Shown here piece after piece: positions 6,990 to 14,398 of a stretch of DNA of 27,476 bases. Position 1 is the stretch's first letter, and every line of letters starts with the position of its first letter. A model generated the notes under the pieces. It ran no database searches, was not told where the DNA came from, and saw nothing but the letters and a program-made list of their open reading frames with translations. This stretch comes from UBA4246 sp045113695 (lineage in GTDB: Bacteria; Bacillota; Clostridia; Christensenellales; Aristaeellaceae), in assembly GCA_045113695.1 (NCBI GenBank), contig JBGUJG010000007.1, positions 1 to 27,476 on the forward strand, in the 5' to 3' direction. A program made the position numbers and the translations under genes.

Positions 6990-7898
6990 ATGAAACACGT
7001 CGACATCAAAGGCATCATCCCGCCGATCCTGACCCCCATGCATGAGGACGAATCCCTGAACCTGCCCGAGCTGCGCAACCAGATCGAACGCCTGCTGGCA
7101 GGCGGCGTTCACGGCCTGTTCGCCTTCGGCACCAACGGCGAAGGCTACATCCTGAGCGAAAACGAAAAATACGAAGTCCTCGAAGTCATGATCGACCAGG
7201 TCAAGGGCCGCGTGCCCGTCTACGCCGGCACAGGCTGCATCGGCACCAGGGACACCATCCGTCAGTCCGTACAGGCGGAAAAGCTGGGCGCGGACGTGCT
7301 TTCCATCATCACCCCGAGCTTCGGCGCGGCTTCCCAGAAAGAGCTGTATGACCACTATGTGGCCGTGGCCAAGCACGTGAACATCCCGATCATCCTGTAC
7401 AATATCCCGCCCCGCACCGGCAACAAGCTGGCCCCGGAAACCGTCCGCGACCTGATCCGCGACGTGGACGTCATCGTCGGCGCGAAGGACTCCAGCGGCG
7501 ACATCGAGAACCTCAAGGCCTACATCCGCCTGACCAAGGAACTGGACAAAGACGTCGCGATCCTCGCCGGCAACGACGGCGCGATCCTGACCTGCCTCAA
7601 GGAAGGCGGCGCCGGCGGCATCGCGGGCCGCGCCAATATCTGGCCCAAGACCGTCGCTTCCATTTACGACAAATTCGTCGCGGGCGACCTGGAAGGCGCG
7701 CAGAAAGCCCAGGACGCCATCGCCGTGCTGCAGGCCGCTTTCAAGTTCGGCAACCCCAACACCATCATCAAGCGCGCCGTCGAAATGCTGGGCTACCCGG
7801 TCGGCCGCTGCCGCGCGCCGTTCAACTATGTGCCGGAAGAAGGCATCGCCGCCGTACAGAAGATCCTGGACGAAAACAAGGCCAGCGGCCTTTGCTGA
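6990..7898 (+). CDS. DapA/NAL-family aldolase (dihydrodipicolinate synthase-like)
   Basis: A class I Schiff-base aldolase of 302 aa with a TIM-barrel pattern. FGTNGEG (46-52) binds the keto-acid carboxylate. Tyr137 in the YNIPPRTG motif is the proton relay, and Lys166 in VGAKDSSG forms the Schiff base. The Arg of YNxPxRTG is present, as in true dihydrodipicolinate synthase, yet the setting in an acid-sugar operon argues for a catabolic keto-deoxy-acid aldolase or dehydratase that yields pyruvate plus an aldehyde. GAGGAGG precedes the start by about 10 bases. The 41-base gap after the alcohol dehydrogenase has no obvious terminator. Confidence 0.87.
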   Translation: MKHVDIKGIIPPILTPMHEDESLNLPELRNQIERLLAGGVHGLFAFGTNGEGYILSENEKYEVLEVMIDQVKGRVPVYAGTGCIGTRDTIRQSVQAEKLGADVLSIITPSFGAASQKELYDHYVAVAKHVNIPIILYNIPPRTGNKLAPETVRDLIRDVDVIVGAKDSSGDIENLKAYIRLTKELDKDVAILAGNDGAILTCLKEGGAGGIAGRANIWPKTVASIYDKFVAGDLEGAQKAQDAIAVLQAAFKFGNPNTIIKRAVEMLGYPVGRCRAPFNYVPEEGIAAVQKILDENKASGLC

Positions 7899-7915
7899 TT
7901 TCCCGCTTCCCGAAA

Positions 7916-7947
7916 GCCGCCGGGAGGGCCTTCGCTCCTCCCGCGGC
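7916..7947 (+). other. Intra-operon hairpin between the aldolase and pdxA2-like genes
   Basis: GCCGC (7916-7920) plus GGGAGG (7922-7927) pairs with CCTCCC plus GCGGC (7937-7947): eleven G-C-rich pairs with one bulged C. No T-run follows. It may stabilise or process the mRNA or attenuate transcription. Similar hairpins occur at three other junctions of this operon. Confidence 0.55.
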
Positions 7948-7993
7948 CATCCCGTGAAGCCGATTGGCTGAGTAACAAAGGGAGGACTGATTC

Positions 7994-9040
7994 ATGATCA
8001 AACCTGTTATCGGTATCACCATGGGCGATCCCGCTTCCATCGGCCCGGAAATCACCATCAAGGCGCTGGCCGGACATCAGGACCTGTATGACGCCTGCCG
8101 GCCGCTGGTCATCGGCGACGCGGAGATCATGCGCAGGGCCCGCAGAATGGTCGGGCGGGAGGACATCGAGATCCATCCGGTCACCTCCGTTTCCGAAGCG
8201 CGCTTCACCCCCGGCGTGATCGACGTGTACGACATGAAGATGGTGGACGCCGATACGATGAAAATCGGCCAGGTCTCCGTGGAAGCCGGCAACGCCGCTT
8301 TCCAGTACGTCAAGAAGGTCATCGAAATGGCGATGGCGGACGAGGTGGACGGGACCGTCACCAACGCCCTGAACAAGGAAGCCATGAACCTGGCCGGCCA
8401 TCATTTTTCCGGCCACACCGAGATCTACGCCCACTACACGGGCACGAAAAAATACTGCATGATGCTGGCCCACGGCAATATGCGCGTGACCCACGTATCC
8501 ACCCACGTCTCCCTGCGCGAGGCCTGCGACCGGGTCAAAAAGGACCGGGTGCTGGAAGTGATCCGCCTGTCCAACGAAGCCTGCAAGGACCTGGGGATCG
8601 AAAAGCCCCGCGTGGCTGTGGCGGGCCTCAACCCGCACTGCGGCGAAGGCGGCCTGTTCGGCGACGAGGAGATCAAAGAGATCACCCCGGCCATCGAAGC
8701 GGCCCGGGCGGAAGGCATCGACGCTTCCGGTCCCTACCCGCCGGATTCCGTGTTTTCGAAGCTCCGCGGCGGCTGGTACGACATCGTGGTCTGCATGTAC
8801 CACGACCAGGGCCATATCCCGCTCAAGGTGGTCGGCTTCGTCTACAATCAGAAGGAAGGCAAGTGGGACGCCGTCGAGGGCATCAACCTGACCTTGGGTC
8901 TGCCCATCATCCGCGTCTCCGTCGACCACGGCACCGCTTTTGACCAGGCCGGCACCGGCATGGCCAACGAGCTGAGTCTGCTCAACTCCATCGACTACGC
9001 CATCCGTCTGGCCAGGGCCAGGGTGGCGAAGAAAGGATGA
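7994..9040 (+). CDS. pdxA2: PdxA2-type 4-phospho-D-threonate dehydrogenase
   Basis: The 348-aa protein is in the PdxA family. ITMGDPASIGPEI (8-20) is the family opening. The metal-ligand histidines fit H171 (VSTHVSL), H215 (GLNPHCGE) and H270 (MYHDQGH), and the active-site GHTE lies at 140-143. The DQGHIP form and the partnership with a DUF1537 kinase point to PdxA2. PdxA2 oxidises 4-phospho-D-threonate with NAD, and the product decarboxylates to dihydroxyacetone phosphate. No vitamin B6 synthesis genes are nearby, so a role in pyridoxal synthesis is less likely. AAAGGGAGG lies upstream of the ATG. The stop is followed within a few bases by the next gene. Confidence 0.87.
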   Translation: MIKPVIGITMGDPASIGPEITIKALAGHQDLYDACRPLVIGDAEIMRRARRMVGREDIEIHPVTSVSEARFTPGVIDVYDMKMVDADTMKIGQVSVEAGNAAFQYVKKVIEMAMADEVDGTVTNALNKEAMNLAGHHFSGHTEIYAHYTGTKKYCMMLAHGNMRVTHVSTHVSLREACDRVKKDRVLEVIRLSNEACKDLGIEKPRVAVAGLNPHCGEGGLFGDEEIKEITPAIEAARAEGIDASGPYPPDSVFSKLRGGWYDIVVCMYHDQGHIPLKVVGFVYNQKEGKWDAVEGINLTLGLPIIRVSVDHGTAFDQAGTGMANELSLLNSIDYAIRLARARVAKKG

Positions 9041-9045
9041 CAGCG

Positions 9046-10017
9046 ATGAAATTTGTACTGTCCCACAGCGTGGTGCCGGAAGCCATGGCCCTGCTGGAAG
9101 GCGCTGAGGTGCAGGTGCTGAACACCCGCGACATGGCGGAAAACAAGGCGCAGATCGCCGATGCGGACGCCATGATCGCCCGGATCTCACACGTAACGGC
9201 CGAAGCCATCGACGCAGCCAGGGAGCTCAAGGTCATCGGCCGGACGGGCGTGGGCTTTGACATGGTGGATGTCGCCGCCGCCACGGCCCGGGGCATCCCG
9301 GTGGTCCTGACCCCGGGAGCCAACAACCGCTCCGTCGCCGAGCACACCATCGCCATGCTCTATGCCTTAAGCAAAAACCTGGTCGAAAGCCACAACGAGC
9401 AGATGAAGGGCAATTACGGCATCCGCTCCAAAGGCGTGACCTTTGAGCTGCTGGACAAGACCATCCTGGTGCTGGGCCTGGGCGCCATCGGCGGGGAAGT
9501 GGCCCGCCTGTGCAGGGCCAACGGCATGCGCGTCATCGGCTACGACCCCTTCATGCCGGAAGAAAAGGTCGTCGCCCTGGGCGCCGAACCGGTCAAAGAC
9601 TTCCATACCGCCCTGCCGGAATGCGACTTTGTGACCCTCCACATGCCGCTGCTTGACAGCACGCGCAACATGATCGACGAAAAAGAAATCGCCGTCATGA
9701 AGCCGACCGCCATGATCGTCAACTGCGCCCGCGGCGGCATCGTCAACGAAAAAGCCCTGACCGCGGCCCTCAACGAAGGCCGTCTGGCCGGCGCCGGCAT
9801 CGACTGCTTCGAGCAGGATCCGCCCGCCGCGGACGACCCGCTGCTGAACGCGAAAAACGTCATCGCCAGCCCCCACAGCGCCGCGCAAACCAAAGAAGCC
9901 GTCATCCGCATGCACAAAATGTGCGTGGAAGGCTGCCTGACCGTTCTGCGGGGCGAAAAATGGCCTTATGTGGCCGACAAGAAGGTCTACGATCATCCCG
10001 TCTGGAAAGACAAATAA
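9046..10017 (+). CDS. D-isomer-specific 2-hydroxyacid dehydrogenase (phosphoglycerate dehydrogenase-like)
   Basis: The protein is 323 aa with the two-domain D-2-hydroxyacid dehydrogenase plan. GLGAIGG (144-150) binds NAD. The catalytic triad fits R229 (NCARGGIVNE), E256 (GIDCFEQDPP) and H277 (SPHSAAQT). It lacks the C-terminal ACT regulatory domain of the long SerA enzymes, so it is probably catabolic. It may reduce a 2-keto acid (hydroxypyruvate, glyoxylate) or oxidise a sugar acid. I prefer ATG 9046, with AAAGGA eight bases upstream. An in-frame ATG at 9037 overlaps the pdxA2 stop as ATGA and cannot be excluded. Confidence 0.86.
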   Translation: MKFVLSHSVVPEAMALLEGAEVQVLNTRDMAENKAQIADADAMIARISHVTAEAIDAARELKVIGRTGVGFDMVDVAAATARGIPVVLTPGANNRSVAEHTIAMLYALSKNLVESHNEQMKGNYGIRSKGVTFELLDKTILVLGLGAIGGEVARLCRANGMRVIGYDPFMPEEKVVALGAEPVKDFHTALPECDFVTLHMPLLDSTRNMIDEKEIAVMKPTAMIVNCARGGIVNEKALTAALNEGRLAGAGIDCFEQDPPAADDPLLNAKNVIASPHSAAQTKEAVIRMHKMCVEGCLTVLRGEKWPYVADKKVYDHPVWKDK

Positions 10018-10039
10018 GCATCTGTCGCTTCAACGTCAG

Positions 10040-10061
10040 CCGGCAGCCGGAACGCTGCCGG
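10040..10061 (+). other. Intra-operon hairpin between the dehydrogenase and tctB
   Basis: CCGGCAGC (10040-10047) and GCTGCCGG (10054-10061) form a perfect 8-bp stem around CGGAAC. There is no T-run. It separates the enzyme genes from the transporter genes, so it may set different mRNA levels or ends. Confidence 0.55.
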
Positions 10062-10080
10062 GAAAGAAAGAAGGGGTGTT

Positions 10081-10590
10081 GTGAAACCAAAGTATAAAAT
10101 GAATATGTTCGCAGGCGGTTTGCTGTTCGCCTTCGCCGCGGCATATTTCATTCTGGCCTTCCAGATCCCGAACTTCAAGGGCCTCGGCGCTCCGCCCATT
10201 GACGCCAAGTTTGTCCCCAAGCTCTGGGGCGGGCTGCTGATGGGATTAAGCCTCATCGTCTTCCTGCGGGGCCTCCTTGAATACCTGAAGCTCAAAAAGG
10301 AAGGAAAGCTCCCCAGGAGCGGAATCAGCCTGAAGGACAGGATCATCGAAAACCGCGAGGTCATCCTGACCTTCCTGTGCCTGCTGATCTACATCTGGCT
10401 GCTGCAGCCGGTGGGCTTCATCATCATGTCGGCCCTCTACATCTTCGCCGAGTCCATGATCCTGACGCCCAAGGGCAAACGCAAGCCCCTGATCGCCGCC
10501 ATCGTCGGCGTCGTGGCCGCCGTCGTGGTGGACTACGCCTTCGTCAATCTGCTGCACGTACTTCTGCCCGCAGGCATCCTGGGCTGGTAA
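10081..10590 (+). CDS. tctB: Tripartite tricarboxylate transporter small membrane subunit (TctB)
   Basis: The 169-aa integral membrane protein has about four hydrophobic helices (about 11-27, 43-62, 97-117, 136-166), as in the TctB family. It partners the large TctA channel subunit and the TctC binding protein encoded next. The start is GTG with AAGGGG four to five bases upstream. An in-frame ATG 18 bases further in would remove only six residues. The overlap-free, 12-base spacing to tctA and that gene's own GGAGG support tight co-expression. Confidence 0.85.
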   Translation: MKPKYKMNMFAGGLLFAFAAAYFILAFQIPNFKGLGAPPIDAKFVPKLWGGLLMGLSLIVFLRGLLEYLKLKKEGKLPRSGISLKDRIIENREVILTFLCLLIYIWLLQPVGFIIMSALYIFAESMILTPKGKRKPLIAAIVGVVAAVVVDYAFVNLLHVLLPAGILGW

Positions 10591-10602
10591 GGAGGGAACA
10601 CG

Positions 10603-12105
10603 ATGAATCCAGATATTATGGCTGGCATCAGCAGTGTCCTGACGAGCCCGATGACGCTGCTGTTTATCCTGATCGGCACGATGGTCGGCATCGTGTTCGG
10701 CGCCATTCCCGGCCTGACGGCGACGATGGCCATCGTCATGTTCCTGCCGGTCACCTACGCCATGACGGCGACGGAGGGCATTTCCACCCTGGTCGCCCTG
10801 TACATCGGCGGCATCTCCGGCGGCCTGGTATCCGCCATCCTGCTCAACATCCCCGGCACGCCCTCGTCGGTGGCCACCTGCTTTGACGGGCGGCCCCTGG
10901 CCAACAAGGGCCAGGCGGCCAAGGCCCTGGGCGTCGGCATCTTCTTCAGCTTCCTGGGCACGATCTTCGGCGTGATCATGCTGATCTTCATCAGCCCCAT
11001 GCTGGCAAGCGTGGCCATCAAATTCGGCGCGTACGAATACTGCGCCCTGTCGATCTTCTCGCTGTCCCTGGTCATCACCCTGACCGGAAAGGACATGGTG
11101 AAGGGCATCATCTCCGCCGTGGTCGGCGCAATGTTCGCCACCGTCGGCCTCTCCCCCATCGACTCGCGCATGCGCTACACCTTCGGCTCGGTCGATATGC
11201 AGGCGGGCTTTAAGCTCCTGGTCTTCCTGATCGGTCTGTTCGCGATCACCGAGGTCGTCAAGGAAGCGCAGAACGTGCGCAAGGACCAGGGCTTTACGGC
11301 GGAAGAAAACGTCCATATCAGGGGCCTGGGCTTTACCTTCAAAGAGTTCACCGGCCAGATCGTCAACACGATCCGCTCGGCCGTCATCGGCCTGGGGATC
11401 GGCATCCTGCCGGGCATCGGCGGCGGCGTCAGCTGCATGCTGAGCTACACGGTGGCCAAGAACACCAGCAAGCACCCGGAGAAATTCGGCACCGGCATCA
11501 TCGACGGCGTCGTCGCCTCCGAAACGGCGAACAACGCCGGCATCGGCGGCGCGATGATTCCCCTGCTCTCCCTGGGCATCCCGGGCGACCCGGCGACCGC
11601 CATGCTGCTGGGCGGGTTCATGGTGCATGACATCGCCCCGGGTCCGCTGATTTTCCAGAAAAACGGCCCGGTCATGTACGGCATCTTTACCGCGATGATC
11701 CTGTCCTCGATCGTCATGTGCCTGTTCATGTTCGGCGGTCTGCGCGGCATCGTCAAGGTGCTGAAGATCCCGAAGTACTACCTGCTTCCCGTCATCGTGA
11801 TGCTCTGCTGCGTCGGCGCGATCGGCGACAGCAACCGGATGTTCGACGTCTGGGGCGTGCTGATCTTCGGCCTGATCGGCTACTTCTTCGCCAAGGTGGA
11901 GATCCCGACGACCCCGATGATCCTGGGCTTTATCCTGGGCCCGATGTTCGAGGAAAACCTGCGGCGCGCCTCCAAGCTCGCCCAGAGCGACCCGATCACC
12001 AACCACCCGATCTCCGTCGTGTTCCTGGTCATCACCGTGGTCGCCGTCGCCCTCTCCGTCCGCAGCAACATGAAACAGAAGAAAAAGGCTGAGCTCAAAG
12101 AGTGA
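10603..12105 (+). CDS. tctA: Tripartite tricarboxylate transporter large permease (TctA)
   Basis: The 500-aa protein has about 12 membrane helices. It shows the internal duplication typical of TctA: GAIPGLTATMAIVMFLP in the first half answers GILPGIGGGVSCML in the second, and NIPGTPSSVAT answers GIPGDPATAML. It is the channel of a secondary, binding-protein-dependent importer of di- and tricarboxylates or sugar acids. GGAGGG lies 6 bases before the ATG. The length matches the family. A cytoplasmic Lys-rich tail (MKQKKKAELKE) ends the protein. Confidence 0.93.
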   Translation: MNPDIMAGISSVLTSPMTLLFILIGTMVGIVFGAIPGLTATMAIVMFLPVTYAMTATEGISTLVALYIGGISGGLVSAILLNIPGTPSSVATCFDGRPLANKGQAAKALGVGIFFSFLGTIFGVIMLIFISPMLASVAIKFGAYEYCALSIFSLSLVITLTGKDMVKGIISAVVGAMFATVGLSPIDSRMRYTFGSVDMQAGFKLLVFLIGLFAITEVVKEAQNVRKDQGFTAEENVHIRGLGFTFKEFTGQIVNTIRSAVIGLGIGILPGIGGGVSCMLSYTVAKNTSKHPEKFGTGIIDGVVASETANNAGIGGAMIPLLSLGIPGDPATAMLLGGFMVHDIAPGPLIFQKNGPVMYGIFTAMILSSIVMCLFMFGGLRGIVKVLKIPKYYLLPVIVMLCCVGAIGDSNRMFDVWGVLIFGLIGYFFAKVEIPTTPMILGFILGPMFEENLRRASKLAQSDPITNHPISVVFLVITVVAVALSVRSNMKQKKKAELKE

Positions 12106-12158
12106 TTCTGATCCGGCCCTGCCGGTATGAATAACAACAAAAGAAAGAGGTGTCACAC

Positions 12159-13106
12159 ATGAAGAAACTGTTAGCCCTGCTCATGGCGGCCGCCCTGCTG
12201 ACCGCCGCCTTCGGCGCTGTCGCCGACGGCTGGCCCACCAAGGACATCACCATCATCTGCACCCACGGCGCCGGCGGCGATACGGACTACAACGCCCGCA
12301 TGATCTCCCGCTACCTGGAAAAGAAACTGGGCGTCTCCGTGACCGTCACCAACGTGACCGGCTCCAACGGCAACATTGCCATGAACCAGTACAAAGACGG
12401 CGATAACAGCGGTTACACCTTCGTGATGACCAACACCGCCGCCCTGGTGGGCAACGAAGTGACCGGCGTGTCCGACTTCAGCTATGAAGCCTTCGAGCCC
12501 GTCGCCATCTACGGCCGTCAGTCCGGCGAAAACATCATCGTCATGGCCGACTCTCCCTACAACACCCTGCAGGACCTGATCGACGCCTCCAAGGCCGCTC
12601 CTGAGACCATCTCCTTCGGCATCTCCACCGGCGGCGGCGTCTACATCGCCGCGACCATCCTGAACGCCAACGGCCTGGCCTGCAACTTCGTCGACCAGGG
12701 CGACGCCAACAGCCGTCTGGTCGCTCTGCTGGGCGGCAACTCCCAGGTGACCGACGCCCCCTACGCCACCGTCAAGGAATACATCGAAGCCGGCCAGGTC
12801 AAATCCCTGTGCACCCTGCTGGGCGAGCGCCCGACCCTGATCCCGGATATCCCCACCGCCAGCGAGACCGTTCCGGACTGCGTGATCAACACCCTGTACG
12901 CCTGCCTGGCCCCCAAGGGCACTGATCCCGCCATCGTGGCTGCGCTGAACGCCGCCATCCTGGACATCATCACCAACGACGCCGAGTACGCCGAAGAGTG
13001 CCTGTCCTACAACCTGCAGGCGCCCTGGGCCCTGTCCGTGGAAGACACCATGAACGAACTCAAGAACCAGCGCGAAACCTTCCTCAAGTACCTCGAGCTG
13101 TTCTGA
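12159..13106 (+). CDS. tctC: Tripartite tricarboxylate transporter binding protein (TctC/BUG family)
   Basis: The predicted precursor is 315 aa. A signal peptide (MKKLLALLMAAALLTAAFGAVA) is followed by the mature start DGWPTKDITIICTHGAGGDTD, the standard BUG-family opening. It should capture the substrate outside the membrane and deliver it to TctAB. No lipobox Cys is present, so it is not an obvious lipoprotein, which is unusual if the cell has only one membrane. I chose ATG 12159, preceded by AAAGAGGTG. A GTG nine bases earlier is in frame but lies inside this ribosome site. Confidence 0.9.
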   Translation: MKKLLALLMAAALLTAAFGAVADGWPTKDITIICTHGAGGDTDYNARMISRYLEKKLGVSVTVTNVTGSNGNIAMNQYKDGDNSGYTFVMTNTAALVGNEVTGVSDFSYEAFEPVAIYGRQSGENIIVMADSPYNTLQDLIDASKAAPETISFGISTGGGVYIAATILNANGLACNFVDQGDANSRLVALLGGNSQVTDAPYATVKEYIEAGQVKSLCTLLGERPTLIPDIPTASETVPDCVINTLYACLAPKGTDPAIVAALNAAILDIITNDAEYAEECLSYNLQAPWALSVEDTMNELKNQRETFLKYLELF

Positions 13107-13119
13107 TCCATCCTGAGCA

Positions 13120-13159
13120 GGCAGGAGGCCTTCCATCCTCCTGCCGCCTCCCCGGAGGC
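13120..13159 (+). other. Tandem hairpins between tctC and the TAXI gene
   Basis: GGCAGGAGG (13120-13128) pairs perfectly with CCTCCTGCC (13137-13145), and the next bases GCCTCC-CC-GGAGGC (13146-13159) form a second stem. No T-run follows. They probably protect the 3' end of the tctC message or partly stop transcription between the two transport systems. Confidence 0.55.
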
Positions 13160-13210
13160 AGACGCATCCTTTCCCTGTGCTTTGTGAGCAAACGCGCTCA
13201 TAGCAATATC

Positions 13211-13231
13211 GTTTGGTCCCCAAACGGACCA
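13211..13231 (+). promoter_or_regulatory. Two mutually exclusive hairpins before the TAXI gene ribosome site
   Basis: GTTTGG (13211-13216) can pair with CCAAAC (13220-13225). Alternatively TGGTCC (13214-13219) can pair with GGACCA (13226-13231). The two stems share bases, so only one can form, and the second lies directly before the GAAAGGAAG ribosome site. A role in translation control is speculative. Confidence 0.3.
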
Positions 13232-13247
13232 GAAAGGAAGAAACACC

Positions 13248-14240
13248 ATGAAGAAAATCCTGTCTCTCGTCCTGGTATCCGCCATGCTGCTGTTCTCCGT
13301 TGCCGCGATGGCTGACGTCGAACTCCTGATCGGCACCCAGGAAACCGGCACCGCCGGTTACACCTACGCCACCGCCATCATGCAGTGCATCCAGACCATC
13401 CCCGGCTACTCTGTCTCCCTGGTTTCCAACTCCTCCGGCAACGTCACCTCCCCCGTCCTGATCCAGGAAGGCGAAGCTGACATCACCGTGTCCAACTCCG
13501 CTCCCGCCCTGTGGGCCACCACCACCGGTGTTGAGTCCGCTTCCCTGCCCGTTTGTCCCGACGTCCGCTGCATCGCCGGCGGCCTGGGCAAGGACTTCAT
13601 CAACGTCATGTTCACCCAGAGCTTCGTGGACCGCACCGGCATCAAAACCATCGAAGAGCTGGTTGAAAAGCAGCAGCCCGTCCGCATGATCATCAAGAAG
13701 AACGGTTCCTTCGGCGAGCTGGCCGCGGAGCGCGTCTTCGGCGTCTTCGGCATCGACATCAACAACGCCCCCGAATGGCTGACCGTGGAAAAGACCTCCG
13801 GCGGCGCCATCAAGGACGGCCTGTCTGACGACCTGTATGACCTCACCATCGACCACATCGGCTCCGGCCAGGCCAACACCACCGAGCTGTGCCTGAACCA
13901 CGCGATGTATGACGTCCAGCTGGCTGACTCCACCCTCGAAGCGCTGTGCGCTCAGGGCTATGACTATGTCACCGTCCCCGCCGGCACCTGGAACGGCCAG
14001 AATGTCGACATCAAGACCGTCGGCTCCCAGCAGTGCATCATCGTGTCCGCTGACATGGATGAAGAAGTTGCCTACAACATCACCAAGGCCCTGTGCGAGA
14101 ACCGCGACATCCTCGTGAACACCTCCGCCGTGCTGGCCAACTTCAACCCCGAAATCTCCGGCTCCAAGGCCCTCACCGGCTGCGAGCTCCATCCCGGCGC
14201 CGCCCGTTACTATCAGGAAATGGGCTATGCCTTCAACTGA
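13248..14240 (+). CDS. TAXI-family TRAP transporter solute-binding protein
   Basis: The precursor is 330 aa. A signal peptide (MKKILSLVLVSAMLLFSVAAMA) is cut before DVELLIGTQETGTAGYTYA. The body shows the TAXI pattern, including NSSGNVTSPVLIQEGEADI, GSGQANTTELC and the C-terminal ELHPGAARYYQEMGY typical of the family. It delivers a ligand, often glutamate or another small acid, to the fused TRAP permease encoded next. Like TctC it has no lipobox. AAAGGAAG lies 8 bases before the ATG. Hairpins on both sides of the gene suggest its mRNA level is set separately, as is common for binding proteins. Confidence 0.88.
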   Translation: MKKILSLVLVSAMLLFSVAAMADVELLIGTQETGTAGYTYATAIMQCIQTIPGYSVSLVSNSSGNVTSPVLIQEGEADITVSNSAPALWATTTGVESASLPVCPDVRCIAGGLGKDFINVMFTQSFVDRTGIKTIEELVEKQQPVRMIIKKNGSFGELAAERVFGVFGIDINNAPEWLTVEKTSGGAIKDGLSDDLYDLTIDHIGSGQANTTELCLNHAMYDVQLADSTLEALCAQGYDYVTVPAGTWNGQNVDIKTVGSQQCIIVSADMDEEVAYNITKALCENRDILVNTSAVLANFNPEISGSKALTGCELHPGAARYYQEMGYAFN

Positions 14241-14280
14241 TGACTCCTCAATCAAAGCAACTGATGTCTGAATGACGGCC

Positions 14281-14305
14281 GGGGCGCAGGCTCTGCCTGT
14301 GCCCC
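14281..14305 (+). other. Hairpin between TAXI binding protein and TRAP permease genes
   Basis: GGGGC-g-CAGGC pairs with GCCTG-t-GCCCC around TCT, ten pairs with one G/T opposition. A pyrimidine-rich stretch follows, but no U-run. It may act as a partial stop or 3' stabiliser that keeps binding protein above permease. Confidence 0.5.
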
Positions 14306-14398
14306 GCGCCTCTTTCCGCCGCACTGTCCATCCGAAACGCCAGCCCTCGGGCTCGGTTTCGTGTGCAATGATCCTGTCATGAAAGGAGAGTCCGAAGG

